Assembly (NCBI RefSeq): GCF_048595595.1
Contig: NZ_CP184347.1
DNA length: 64,000 bases
DNA from: Bacteroides pyogenes_A
GTDB taxonomy: Bacteria > Bacteroidota > Bacteroidia > Bacteroidales > Bacteroidaceae
Strand: one strand, 5' to 3'
In this document: piece after piece, positions 16,527 through 25,684 of the stretch
How positions within the stretch are numbered: position 1 is the first letter of the stretch
Layout: each line of letters starts with the position of its first letter
Position numbers and translations under genes: made by a program
Notes under the pieces: generated by a model
Told to the model about the DNA's origin: nothing
Databases searched by the model: none
Seen by the model: the letters and a program-made list of their open reading frames with translations, nothing else

Positions 16527-18779
16527 TTATTTGTGCAAGAATAACCTATATATATCTTCTTTTTCACCCACTACCCAAACCACATCGCCTCGCTCGAAGG
16601 GAGCGTTTACGTCGGGGCTCATAAGTACTCCGTCCTCACTTTCCACGCCGGCAACCAAACAACGGAACTTATCGCGTATCCCCGAATTCCGAACAGTTTT
16701 ACCCAAGAAAATGGAGTTTTCGTCAATTAAAAGCTGCTTCAACACCATTTCACTTTTTTCATACACATCAGTATCGATGGCCGCCCCGCGAGACATCGCT
16801 TCGCTAAATACATTTAGCAATTCGTCGGTACCTATCACTTGGATTTTATCGAAAGGGAAAAGGCGAACCGAGCCTCCCGGAATATTTATTCTCCTTTTTC
16901 CACGAAGTATTGAAACAATATGAATACCGTATTTCTTACCCAAATTCAAGTCTGTCAGCATTTTCCCCGCCCAAGGCGATTCACCCGGTATTTCCATATC
17001 TGCCAGATGCAGATCGTGCGACAGTAAGTGTCCTGCGTAAGCCGGCTTCTTTTCTCCTAAATATTCGGCGCGTATCTCTCTGGAACGCAGATTCTGGAAA
17101 AATCGCCGTTCAATCAATATAGACTGCTTTTTCAACTGCCTCGACCATATCATAAGCAAAACCGCCAGTACGGTAACACCGATCATCAACCCGACAGATG
17201 CCTTAAACAGACCTGCTATGACAAAAGCGACAAACAAAGCTGCTATCACCACCCTAATAACAATGGTAGCGATAAGAGGCGCCCGATTGGCCCGATTGTC
17301 ATGCCACAAAGTCGTAAACTCGACCGAACGGTTTTTCTTTACCATAATGGCACGCAGGAAAGGCGAAATACAAAGAATAATAAAAAATGCTCCCAAGAGC
17401 GAAGCCCAAAAGTGAGGTAAGCTATTCTTAAACAATGGAATAACAAAACGGAAAGAAAGGGTAATAATGGAAATGCTGACAATGGAATAAACCACCGTAA
17501 TACGTGTCATCGCCAAGAGCAAGCTTTTCCACAGACTTTCATGATTGAGTACGGTTTGCGCCCCTGGAGAGTAACGCTTCAACATTCTTTGCCAAGATAC
17601 CGGCAAATGGGTATCAATGAAAGTAGAGACCGGATCGGCTATACGAATCATGTATGGAGTAAGAAATGTGGTAATGACAGAAACTGCAACTACCACAGGA
17701 TACAGAAAGTCACTCGTTACTTGTAAAGAAACCCCAAGAGAAGCAATAATAAAAGCAAACTCCCCGATCTGGGTTAAACTGAAGCCGCACTGCATAGCTG
17801 TCTTCAGAGGCTTCCCTGATAAAATTACTCCCAACGTTCCGAAGATGGCTTGTCCCAGAATCACTGCAACAGTTATCACAAAAATAGGTAACGCATATTT
17901 TATGATCATTTCCGGATCTACCATCATTCCAACAGAAACAAAGAAAATAGCGCCGAAAAGATCTTTCACGGGCTTTACCAACCGTTCGATAGTCTCCGCT
18001 TCAATCGTTTCGGCCAAAATAGACCCCATGATGAACGCCCCGAAGGCTGCAGAGAATCCGGTATGTGCAGCCAACACCACCATACCGAAGCAAAGCGCCA
18101 ACGATGTAATCAGCAGAGTCTCCTCACTCATCAGCTTTCTGGCACGCCTTAAGAGTAAAGGAATAAGATAAATGCCAACAACAAACCATAGTATAAGGAA
18201 AAATACCAGTTTTGCAATACTTTCCAGCATTTCAGTACCTTCAAAATGTTGGCTGGCCGCCATTGTAGAAAGCATCACCATCAAAACGATAGCCAGAATA
18301 TCTTCCAAAACCAGAATCCCCAGAACAAGCCCCGTAAACTGCTTTTTTCTCAATCCCAAATCATCAAAGGCCTTGTATATAATAGTAGTGGAAGACATCG
18401 CAATCATGCCGCCCAGAAAAAGACAATCCATGCGATGCCAACCAAAGCCCATTCCCACACCGATACCCAGAAAAATCATGCAGAAGATAATCGTACAGGC
18501 GGCTATGATAGCAGAGCCGCCTACTTTGACAATCTTTTTAAAACTAAACTCCAGACCGAGAGCGAACAGCAAAAATATAACACCGATATCCGCCCATATC
18601 TTGATATTCGCAGTATCCATTACTGAAGGCGTAAAAGGCATATGAGGACTTGCCAGAAAACCAGCGACCACGTACCCCAACACCAAGGGTTGTTTCAACT
18701 TTTTAAACAGCAATGTCATGACCCCTGCGCATATTAAAATCAGCGCAAGATCGGCTATGAGTGCAGGCAAATGAGACAT
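16527..18779 (-). CDS. CPA2-family cation:proton antiporter with two TrkA-C domains
   Basis: A 750-residue membrane protein. Residues about 5-385 are a Na+/H+ exchanger core of the Kef/CPA2 type (LPALIADLALILICAGVMTLLFKKLKQPLVLGYVVAG, ALGLEFSFKKI). A further group of helices follows (about 415-545). The C-terminus has two TrkA-C ligand domains (about 600-660, KMLTDLNLGKKYGIHIVSILRG; about 675-750, SIFLGKTVRNSGIRDKFRCLVAG). No TrkA-N (RCK) Rossmann domain is present, unlike E. coli KefB/C. It probably exchanges K+ or Na+ for H+. It starts 6 bp after gcvT, probably the same transcript. Confidence 0.88.
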   Translation of the reverse strand: MSHLPALIADLALILICAGVMTLLFKKLKQPLVLGYVVAGFLASPHMPFTPSVMDTANIKIWADIGVIFLLFALGLEFSFKKIVKVGGSAIIAACTIIFCMIFLGIGVGMGFGWHRMDCLFLGGMIAMSSTTIIYKAFDDLGLRKKQFTGLVLGILVLEDILAIVLMVMLSTMAASQHFEGTEMLESIAKLVFFLILWFVVGIYLIPLLLRRARKLMSEETLLITSLALCFGMVVLAAHTGFSAAFGAFIMGSILAETIEAETIERLVKPVKDLFGAIFFVSVGMMVDPEMIIKYALPIFVITVAVILGQAIFGTLGVILSGKPLKTAMQCGFSLTQIGEFAFIIASLGVSLQVTSDFLYPVVVAVSVITTFLTPYMIRIADPVSTFIDTHLPVSWQRMLKRYSPGAQTVLNHESLWKSLLLAMTRITVVYSIVSISIITLSFRFVIPLFKNSLPHFWASLLGAFFIILCISPFLRAIMVKKNRSVEFTTLWHDNRANRAPLIATIVIRVVIAALFVAFVIAGLFKASVGLMIGVTVLAVLLMIWSRQLKKQSILIERRFFQNLRSREIRAEYLGEKKPAYAGHLLSHDLHLADMEIPGESPWAGKMLTDLNLGKKYGIHIVSILRGKRRINIPGGSVRLFPFDKIQVIGTDELLNVFSEAMSRGAAIDTDVYEKSEMVLKQLLIDENSIFLGKTVRNSGIRDKFRCLVAGVESEDGVLMSPDVNAPFERGDVVWVVGEKEDIYRLFLHK

Positions 18780-18785
18780 ATAGTT

Positions 18786-19871
18786 TTATTTTCTGAAAGG
18801 AGGCTTCACTACTACTACTTTTAATTTCCGGCCACGCAGGTCAATGTAGAGTTCTGTTCCCGCCTTACTGTATTCGGGCTTCACATAGCCCAGTCCGATT
18901 CCTATTTTCCGGGTCGGAGACATGGTTCCGGAGGTTACGACTCCGATTTTATCCCCTTCGGCATTTACCAAATCGTAATCTTTACGAGGGATTCCGCGAT
19001 CGATCATTTCGAACCCGACAAGCTTGCGCGCAACTCCTTCTGCTTTCTGTTTCTCCAGCATCGGGCGATTGATAAAATTCTTGCCTTCCACAAACTTTGT
19101 GATCCAACCCAATCCGGCTTCTATCGGCGAAGTGGTGTCATCCAGATCGTTGCCGTACAGACAGAATCCCATTTCGAGGCGCAATGTGTCGCGGCAACCC
19201 AAGCCTACGGGTTTTATGCCATACTCTTCGCCGGCTTCAAAAACAGCATTCCATATTTTATCGGCAGCATCGGGATAGAAGTATAGTTCAAAACCTCCCG
19301 CGCCCGTATATCCGGTATTGGAAACGATCACATTCTTCTCTCCGGCAAATTCGACTACCTTGAACGTGTAATAAGGTATGGATGCCAAGTCAACGTCCGT
19401 CAGTTTTTGCAAAGCCAGAATTGCCTTAGGACCCTGCACAGCAAGTTGCGCCATGCGATCCGAAGCGTTTTCCAGCTCCGCGCCCTCCGTATTATGAGCA
19501 ACGCACCAATCCCAGTCTTTCCGGATATTGGCGGCATTCACCACCAACATATACTTCTCCGGCTCGTACTGGTACACCAGCAAGTCGTCTACGATTCCGC
19601 CTTTATCATTGGGGAAACATGTATATTGCACCTTGCCGGACGCAAGGGCGGAAACATCGTTCGATGTAATCTTCTGCAGGAAAGCCAGCGCATTCGGTCC
19701 TTTCACCCAAAACTCTCCCATATGCGACACATCAAACACGCCTACGTCCTGACAAACCGTCAAATGTTCGTCGATGATACCGGAATATTCGATAGGCATG
19801 TTGTAGCCTGCAAATTCGTGCATTTTTGCGCCGAGCGCAATATGCTTCTCTGTAAACGGAGTGATTTTCAT
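18786..19871 (-). CDS. gcvT: aminomethyltransferase, glycine cleavage T protein
   Basis: A 361-residue T protein that passes the aminomethyl methylene to tetrahydrofolate. Conserved parts include MHEFAGYNMPIEYSGIIDEH, VGVFDVSHMGEFWVKGPNAL, the folate-binding region YTGAGGFELYF and CRDTLRLEMGFCLYGNDLDDTTSPIEAGLGW. Length is normal. The other gcv genes are not in this window. It lies between pepT and the antiporter on the same strand. Confidence 0.96.
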   Translation of the reverse strand: MKITPFTEKHIALGAKMHEFAGYNMPIEYSGIIDEHLTVCQDVGVFDVSHMGEFWVKGPNALAFLQKITSNDVSALASGKVQYTCFPNDKGGIVDDLLVYQYEPEKYMLVVNAANIRKDWDWCVAHNTEGAELENASDRMAQLAVQGPKAILALQKLTDVDLASIPYYTFKVVEFAGEKNVIVSNTGYTGAGGFELYFYPDAADKIWNAVFEAGEEYGIKPVGLGCRDTLRLEMGFCLYGNDLDDTTSPIEAGLGWITKFVEGKNFINRPMLEKQKAEGVARKLVGFEMIDRGIPRKDYDLVNAEGDKIGVVTSGTMSPTRKIGIGLGYVKPEYSKAGTELYIDLRGRKLKVVVVKPPFRK

Positions 19872-19997
19872 GATTTAAGTTTTTTAATTTTTGATTTTTA
19901 AGTTTATCTCATTGTTGCCAGGTATCTTTATTACCGGCAAACAAACGGAACGCTGCCCCGAAACGCCGGAAAGCATCCCGTCCTACATTGTTCGCTA

Positions 19998-21221
19998 TCA
20001 GCGGGCAGCTACCAGTTCGGCTATTTTCACGATCACTGCCATTGCTTTTTCCATGCTTTGCACGGGAATGAATTCGTAGCGCCCGTGAAAGTTCAGCCCC
20101 CCGGCAAAAATATTCGGACAAGGCAAACCTTTGAAAGAAAGTTGGGCGCCGTCCGTACCTCCCCGGATCGGTTTCACGTTCGGCCTCACACCAACCGCCT
20201 CCATCGCCGCGAAAGCGACATCGATGATGTGCATCACCGGCTCAATCTTCTCGCGCATATTATAATACTGGTCGCGCATCTCCAGAGTAGCCGTTGCTTC
20301 TCCGTACTCGGCATTGATCCGGGCAACGAATCGCTCCATTTCTTTCTTGCGATGTTCGAACTTATCACGGTCGTGGTCGCGGATAATATAACTTACCGTA
20401 CTTTGTTCCACTTCGCCCTGAACACCGATGAGATGATAAAATCCTTCATAACCGGAAGTATGTTCGGGAGCTTCCTGCGCAGGCACCATCTCAATGAAAC
20501 GCTGGGCGATCCGGATGGAGTTGATCATCTTGTTTTTTGCATAACCGGGATGTACGTTACGTCCTTGAAAGACTATTTTAGCAGAGGCGGCATTGAAGTT
20601 TTCGAACTCCAACTCCCCTACTTCACCGCCATCCATCGTATACGCCCATTCGCAACCGAACTTTTCCACATCGAACTTATGCGCACCCAAACCGATTTCT
20701 TCATCGGGATTAAAACCGACACGTATTTTCCCGTGTTTAATCTCCGGATGTTCCTTCAGAAACTCCATAGCCGATATGATTTCGGCAATTCCCGCTTTAT
20801 CGTCGGCTCCGAGCAGCGTTTTGCCATCGGTCACAATCAAATCCTCTCCCTTATGGGCAAGCAATTCGGGGAACTGCGCAGGAGAAAGAACGATATTCCC
20901 TTCTGCGGAAAGAAGAATATCGGTGCCGTCATAGTTTTCGACAATGCGCGGAGAAACATCCTTGCCCGTCATGTCAGGGCTGGTATCCATGTGAGAAATA
21001 AATCCGATGACAGGAACTTCTTTCTCAATGTTGGAGGGTAGAGTGGCAAACAGATAGCCGTGTTCATCCAGCGTTATTTCTTCCAGGCCCAAAGACTCCA
21101 GTTCGGCTTTCAGATATTCGGCAAACACCATTTGCTTGGGCGTACTGGGAGTAACGCCAGTCGACTCGTCAGACTGCGTATCGAAGCTTACATACTTTAA
21201 AAATCTATCTACTAATTTCAT
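19998..21221 (-). CDS. pepT: peptidase T (tripeptide aminopeptidase)
   Basis: A 407-residue M20 dizinc peptidase. Metal ligands and catalytic acids are visible in FISHMDTSPDMTG, LLGADDKAGIAEIISAM, VGFNPDEEIGLGAHKFDV and PIRGGTDGAQLSFKGLPCPNIFAGG. It removes the N-terminal residue from tripeptides in the cytoplasm. It is a likely first gene of the pepT-gcvT-antiporter group; a hairpin terminator upstream at 21280-21318 separates it from the PurF-like gene. Confidence 0.96.
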   Translation of the reverse strand: MKLVDRFLKYVSFDTQSDESTGVTPSTPKQMVFAEYLKAELESLGLEEITLDEHGYLFATLPSNIEKEVPVIGFISHMDTSPDMTGKDVSPRIVENYDGTDILLSAEGNIVLSPAQFPELLAHKGEDLIVTDGKTLLGADDKAGIAEIISAMEFLKEHPEIKHGKIRVGFNPDEEIGLGAHKFDVEKFGCEWAYTMDGGEVGELEFENFNAASAKIVFQGRNVHPGYAKNKMINSIRIAQRFIEMVPAQEAPEHTSGYEGFYHLIGVQGEVEQSTVSYIIRDHDRDKFEHRKKEMERFVARINAEYGEATATLEMRDQYYNMREKIEPVMHIIDVAFAAMEAVGVRPNVKPIRGGTDGAQLSFKGLPCPNIFAGGLNFHGRYEFIPVQSMEKAMAVIVKIAELVAAR

Positions 21222-21279
21222 ATGATTTACTAATTAACAATTAATCGCTTACAATATTTTACAATGGCGTAAAGTTAAT

Positions 21280-21320
21280 AAAAGAGCCGTGAACTGACAA
21301 GCAATTCACGGCTCTTTTTT
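21280..21320. terminator. hairpin terminator downstream of the PurF-like gene
   Basis: AAAAGAGCCGTGAA (21280-21293) pairs perfectly with TTCACGGCTCTTTT (21305-21318) around an 11-nt loop. Read from the minus strand it lies just after the stop of the PurF-like gene and ends in TTTT; on the plus strand it ends in eight T. Confidence 0.8.
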
Positions 21321-21338
21321 TTATAATGAGGGCTCTTG

Positions 21339-22748
21339 CTAAAAGTAGCTGCTGCCGTCGAAACAGTGTGTGCATACTTTGCATTTAGGAAGGCCTATTG
21401 CTTCTATCAAAGTTTCCAATGTATTGAACTTTAATGTAGTAAGTCCGAACCGCTCTGCGATAATATCCACCATTCTTTTATATTCAGGTGAATCGGTCGT
21501 TACATATTTCTCAAGATTTTTGTTCTCGTCTCCTTCCAGCTCTTTGATTATCCGGCGCGTAATCAGTTCCAGCGCATTCTTCGAAGCCGTAAATCCCAAG
21601 AACGGGCAAGCATATATCAAAGGCGGGCAGGCAATGCGCATGTGAATTTCTTTCGCTCCGCAATCGTACAACACCTTAACGTTATCGTGCAACTGTGTTC
21701 CCCGAACGATGGAGTCGTCGCAAAACAGCAAACGTTTGCCCTGCAACATCGAGCGATTCGGTATGAGTTTCATTTTGGCCACAAGCGATCGGAGTTCCTG
21801 AGTCCCCGGCGTAAAGCTGCGGGGCCACGTAGGTGTATATTTCGAGATGGCCCGATGATACGGGATACCTTTTCCTTCGGCATATCCCAGCGCCATACCG
21901 ACTCCGGAATCGGGGATGCCGCAAGCGCAATCCACCTCCGATTCGTCTTTTTTCCCCATCTTTACGCCGCTGTTGAAACGTACCTCTTCCACATTAATTC
22001 CTTCATAGCATGAAGTAGGAAAGCCGTAATACACCCAAAGGAAAGAACAAATCTGCATTTCCTCTCCGGGCTTTCGGAGTTGCTCCACGCGATCGGAATA
22101 AAGACGGACAATCTCTCCCGGTCCCAGAAACTTCTCTATTTCATAGTCGAGATTCGGGAAACAGGTCGACTCGCTGGAAGCGGCATACGCCCCTTCTTTC
22201 TTTCCGACTACGACGGGCGTGCGCCCCAAGCGGTCGCGGGCTGCGATCACGCTGCCGTCTTCGGTCAGTAGAAGCATGGAGCACGAGCCTTTGATGTGCT
22301 TGAAAACATTCTCGATGCCTTCTACGAAAGTTTTCCCCTGAATGATGAGCAAAGCTACCAGTTCCGTAGGATTGGTATTTCCCATACTCAGCTCCGCAAA
22401 GTGCATGTTCTTCTTCAGCAACTCCTCTTCCAGTTCCGCAAGATTGGCTATTTTGGCCACAGTAACAATGGCGAATCGTCCCAGATGAGAGTTGATAACG
22501 ATAGGTTGCGCGTCTGTGTCACTAATGATACCGATGCCGGCATTCCCTTTAAATTCGGAGAGTTCTCCTTCAAACTTAGAACGAAAATACGAACTTTCCA
22601 GATTATGAATGGAGCGGATAAATCCCTGTTCCTCACTATACGTTGCAAGTCCTCCCCGCTTGGTTCCCAGATGCGAATTATAATCTGTGCCGTAAAATAA
22701 ATCAGTCACGCAGTTTTTTTTCGAGACTGTTCCGAAAAAACCTCCCAT
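21339..22748 (-). CDS. PurF-like amidophosphoribosyltransferase homologue lacking the glutaminase cysteine
   Basis: A 469-residue homologue of PurF. The PRPP-binding loop is intact (LLFCDDSIVRGTQLHDNV), as are FNSGVK, RSFTPGTQELR and a set of Cys residues that could bind a 4Fe-4S cluster (IYACPF, CKVCTHC near the C-terminus). The Ntn-glutaminase domain is also recognisable (RGGLATYSEEQG, GNAGIGIISDTDAQP). However, it begins MGGFFG where active glutaminases begin MCGI, so the nucleophile Cys is replaced by Gly. It therefore should not hydrolyse glutamine; it may use ammonia or have a different role. A terminator follows it. Confidence 0.85.
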   Translation of the reverse strand: MGGFFGTVSKKNCVTDLFYGTDYNSHLGTKRGGLATYSEEQGFIRSIHNLESSYFRSKFEGELSEFKGNAGIGIISDTDAQPIVINSHLGRFAIVTVAKIANLAELEEELLKKNMHFAELSMGNTNPTELVALLIIQGKTFVEGIENVFKHIKGSCSMLLLTEDGSVIAARDRLGRTPVVVGKKEGAYAASSESTCFPNLDYEIEKFLGPGEIVRLYSDRVEQLRKPGEEMQICSFLWVYYGFPTSCYEGINVEEVRFNSGVKMGKKDESEVDCACGIPDSGVGMALGYAEGKGIPYHRAISKYTPTWPRSFTPGTQELRSLVAKMKLIPNRSMLQGKRLLFCDDSIVRGTQLHDNVKVLYDCGAKEIHMRIACPPLIYACPFLGFTASKNALELITRRIIKELEGDENKNLEKYVTTDSPEYKRMVDIIAERFGLTTLKFNTLETLIEAIGLPKCKVCTHCFDGSSYF

Positions 22749-22818
22749 GTTGTTTGTCCCTCTTGGTTATATTTTCAATATCCTCGTAAAATGATATTTT
22801 TTTTAAAAAAAGATGGTG

Positions 22819-22826
22819 CAAAAGTA
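22819..22826 (-). promoter_or_regulatory. probable -7 box for the PurF-like gene
   Basis: TACTTTTG on the minus strand matches the Bacteroides -7 consensus about 70 bp upstream of the PurF-like start. No clear -33 box. Confidence 0.4.
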
Positions 22827-22920
22827 TAAAAAAGAAATTGTCCTGTAAAAAAGTAATCCGCGAAGTTTCAGATTTTTCGCTCAGTTTTTTCACATCAAAG
22901 AAAAGAAATAAAGAATTTAG

Positions 22921-23002
22921 CATCAAAATGGAAGAAAAACCAAATATTTACGTACGTTTTCTTGCAAATTTCTAGAAAAAATCCTATTTTCGAGATCTAT
23001 AT
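22921..23002. repeat. degenerate dispersed repeat, copy B
   Basis: Aligns by eye with 10065-10143 (shared ATCAAAAT, CCAAATATTTA, TTTTCTTGCA, TTTCTA-AAAAA blocks in the same order and spacing). The unit is non-coding in both places. Confidence 0.45.
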
Positions 23003-23116
23003 AAGAAGTGTAGCAATGTAGATGATATTTTTTTGTTGCATCGAGTATCATTAAAGTTTGAATATTAATCAATAGTAGAAAAAATATGAGGAGCACTCAA
23101 AAAACTGATCATAGCA

Positions 23117-23227
23117 ATGGCAAACCTCTTCGGTTTGGTCGATGAGGATATCTATGATGCTATGATTAACAGATCGGATGAGATAAACCATATATACGAT
23201 ATTTGCAAATTAAAACTAGCAAGTTGA
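23117..23227 (+). pseudogene. possible small ORF or gene remnant
   Basis: An ATG at 23117 opens a 36-residue frame (MANLFGLVDEDIYDAMINRS, ending CKLKLAS). The frame stays open upstream back to a stop at 23087, and an ATG at 23086 lies in a different frame, as if a start were separated by a frameshift. It sits beside a clearly decayed gene. Not recognised; it may be chance. Confidence 0.2.
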
Positions 23228-23722
23228 ACTTGCGAAACTTGAATCAATAAAGGACTAAATCTTTTATTTCTATATTGTTTAATTCAAATTTATGCATCAT
23301 AAAAAAAAATGTTATTATTGCTCTTAATTACAGTTTGTTGTGCTTGTGATAACTCTGAGCATTCAATTTTGGATAATGTTCAACTTGAAGTGAATAGCAT
23401 TGCTCAAATGTTTCAAACTTTCAATGATTCTCTTCTCAACGCACCCCATTCTTCAACTGATTATGTCTCAACTAGAGGTTTCTGGGATTCATTTAAAAAA
23501 GCGTTAATTGTTACCGGGGCTGACATTGCGGGTGCAGGTTCAGGTATTTCGGCAACGAAAGAAATTGTAGGATTAATAGGGATAGCGACTGGAGGTACAG
23601 GTGGGGTTGTTGCCTGTGCTGTAGGAGGAATTATATGCGGAGCAGGTGCTTCTTTTGCTGCTTTTGATGCTGTTGCCAATAAAGCCTCTATATCAAACTT
23701 TTCTTCTAGATTACTTATATTA

Positions 23723-24748
23723 ACGTGAGTTCGAAGAATTGTAAGTGCTTATAAATTTGGCGATTAGCGAAATTTGTTGTAACTTTATAGTACTAAAAAA
23801 CAAAGGATTACAAACAAAAATCGCTATGATCACCGAAGACAAAGTTATTGAAATATTTTGTATGGCAGACGATTTCTGCAAGTTTTTTGATGCCATGATG
23901 GCAAAATATACTATAAGGCTGGTTCACAAGAGAAAGTATCATCGTTCCTCCACTATGTCCAAAGCAGAAGTTATGCTGATAATGATTCTCTTTCACGACT
24001 CCGGTTATCGCTGCCTGAAAAACTTTTATCTTGAGAAAGTATGTATCCATCTCCGCAATCTATTTCCGGAAGTGGTTTCTTACAATCGCTTCGTAGAACT
24101 CCAAAGGGAGGTTGCCATCCCCCTGGCTTTGTTTATCAAGAAGGTGCTTTTGGGAAAATGTACGGGAATCAGTTTTGTGGACAGCACGCCACTTCGTGTC
24201 TGCCGTAACCAGAGGATACACATTCACAAGGTATTCAAGGGGATTGCGCAAAAAGGAAAATGCTCCATGGGATGGTTCTTCGGGTTTAAGCTGCACCTAA
24301 TCTGCAACGAGAAAGGGGAACTGCTCAACTTTATGATAACACCTGGCGATATTGATGACCGCAAGCCTTTGGAATACAAGGAATTCATAGAGTTTATATA
24401 TGGTAAGCTGGTAGGAGATAAGGGGTATATCAGCAAGAATCTGTTTCAAAGATTATTCGTTGATGGAATACAGCTTATTACTAAGTTGAAGAGCAATATG
24501 AAAGGGGCGTTGATGAGCGTCTCCGATAAGCTCTTGCTCAGAAAGAGGGCTATTATAGAAACCGTGAATGATGAGCTGAAGAATATTGCACAGATAGAGC
24601 ATTCCAGACACAGATGCTTTGATAATTTCATCGTCAATCTGCTCGGTGCTATTGCTGCATATTGCTTGTTCCCAAAGAAGCCGTGCATCAATGTACAGAG
24701 GACACTGGATACACAACTTGCACTATTCTAAATTCGTCGAACTCACGT
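23723..24748 (+). mobile_element. IS982-family insertion sequence, copy 1
   Basis: A 1026-bp element. Terminal inverted repeats are ACGTGAGTTCGAAGAATT (left) and its near-complement at the right end with one mismatch (A/C). A 7-bp target duplication TATATTA flanks it at 23716-23722 and 24749-24755. It holds one transposase gene and is identical in all ORF translations to copy 2 at 53690-54715, in the same orientation. It splits a lipoprotein gene. Confidence 0.92.
23826..24731 (+). CDS. IS982-family transposase, copy 1
   Basis: A 301-residue DDE transposase starting at ATG 23826 (MITEDKVIEIFCMADDFCKF). A longer GTG frame upstream overlaps the left terminal repeat and is not the likely start. 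Family marks include the catalytic Asp in ISFVDSTPLRVC, Asp in VGDKGYISKN, and Glu in RAIIETVNDELKN, plus the C-terminal HSRHRCFDNFIVNLLGAIAAY. It appears intact. The product moves the element by cut-and-paste. Confidence 0.93.
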   Translation: MITEDKVIEIFCMADDFCKFFDAMMAKYTIRLVHKRKYHRSSTMSKAEVMLIMILFHDSGYRCLKNFYLEKVCIHLRNLFPEVVSYNRFVELQREVAIPLALFIKKVLLGKCTGISFVDSTPLRVCRNQRIHIHKVFKGIAQKGKCSMGWFFGFKLHLICNEKGELLNFMITPGDIDDRKPLEYKEFIEFIYGKLVGDKGYISKNLFQRLFVDGIQLITKLKSNMKGALMSVSDKLLLRKRAIIETVNDELKNIAQIEHSRHRCFDNFIVNLLGAIAAYCLFPKKPCINVQRTLDTQLALF

Positions 24749-25300
24749 TATATTAAATTGAACTTTCCTGAAAAATTCAAATATATTAATATTATGGGCG
24801 GCTTACATAATTCAATCTTAGAATATACAAATGAAACTCCAGCTATCATTACGAGATGCTCAACAACGACCAATCCGGCAATACAGCTGGACAATGAAAC
24901 TCTTTTGGTACAAGAAAGCCTTCAAACTACTACAAATGTAGTTTCTAATGATTATCAGAAAATGGAAAGTGCAGTATTAAAAAAATGAGCAGTTTTCTCA
25001 ATTATGTGACAATGTTATGAATGAAGTCTCGACCTCTTATGTTAATAAGGCATTTGATAGTAGTACTCTTTTTGAAGGTACTAATACATTATTAACTGAA
25101 AGCGAAAAAATTATATATGATTTATATACAGAAATATATAATACTTATCCTAGCAATATAAATGAAGTAATTTTTATTGCAAATAGTTATATTAAATAGA
25201 GAGGTTGGAAAATTTAACGGATACAGAAAAAGAAAAACTATATATGATGATTTCTGTATCTGTTAATAGTGCCTATTTCTGGAACAAGTAAGTAACTCTT

Positions 25301-25468
25301 ATGAAAGACAATGTTTGGCATAGAATTATGAAATTATTCCTATACTGGAGTTTTTTGGGGATTATAACAACGTTTCATGGTACTTTTTTCATTGTAATAA
25401 CAATAGTTTTAGGTTTCATAATTATTGGATTAACAATCAAACAGTTGTTTCTAAAAAGAAAAAACTAA
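25301..25468 (+). CDS. small membrane protein
   Basis: A 55-residue frame from ATG 25301 (MKDNVWHRIMKLF) with two closely spaced hydrophobic stretches (about residues 12-24 and 28-46, FFIVITIVLGFIIIGLTI) and a basic end (KQLFLKRKN). It begins 10 bp after the end of the decayed lipoprotein frame, so the pair probably formed a two-gene unit. Too short for family assignment. Confidence 0.5.
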   Translation: MKDNVWHRIMKLFLYWSFLGIITTFHGTFFIVITIVLGFIIIGLTIKQLFLKRKN

Positions 25469-25610
25469 CAATGGTTCTTCTTCAAGTTGGCACTATAAAA
25501 TCTTTTGTGTAAATGGGAAATACTGCCGTTAAGAATGACACATTGCTCCTCGCACTGCAACAGCTTACTCTTTTTATAGTAAAAGTTATTCGTCTGCCGA
25601 TCGTATCCCA

Positions 25611-25684
25611 TTCGTCTTTCGTCTGTGTTTTATTCGTCTCCCATTCGGCAGACGAATAAAACACAGACGAAAGACGAATGAATT
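25611..25684. repeat. 74-bp dispersed palindromic repeat, copy 1 (31-bp perfect stem)
   Basis: Arms at 25609-25639 and 25650-25680 are perfect 31-bp complements around a 10-nt loop (CCCATTCGGC). The motif ATTCGTCT recurs three times on the left and inverted on the right. The block 25611-25684 aligns with 44028-44101 with about 10 differences in 74 bases. No protein is encoded. Confidence 0.9.

Larger units (their letters stand above)
22749..23308. other. accessory intergenic stretch with promoter, dispersed repeat and ORF remnant
   Basis: It holds a leftward -7 box (22819-22826), copy B of the dispersed repeat (22921-23002) and a possible ORF remnant at 23117-23227. The sequence is AT-rich. 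Otherwise nothing is recognised. Confidence 0.5.
23309..25291 (+). pseudogene. Gly/Ala-rich lipoprotein gene, broken by IS982 insertion and frameshifts
   Basis: The 5' part (23309-23722) encodes a short hydrophobic leader ending CCACDNSE, like a lipobox, then STRGFWDSFKKAL and a Gly/Ala-rich hydrophobic segment (about residues 67-118, with GADIAGAGSG, GGTGGVVACAVGG). The IS982 element enters after the TATATTA target. Beyond it, three frames carry what reads as one continuing protein: INIMGGLHNSILEYTNE (to 24988), then after an A-run shift NEQFSQLCDNVMNEVSTSYV (to 25199), then after another shift ERLENLTDTEKEKLYMMIS, ending YFWNK at 25291. One base is also missing from the A-run before 23309 for a longer leader. 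I infer a decayed secreted lipoprotein; the function is unknown. Confidence 0.6.
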
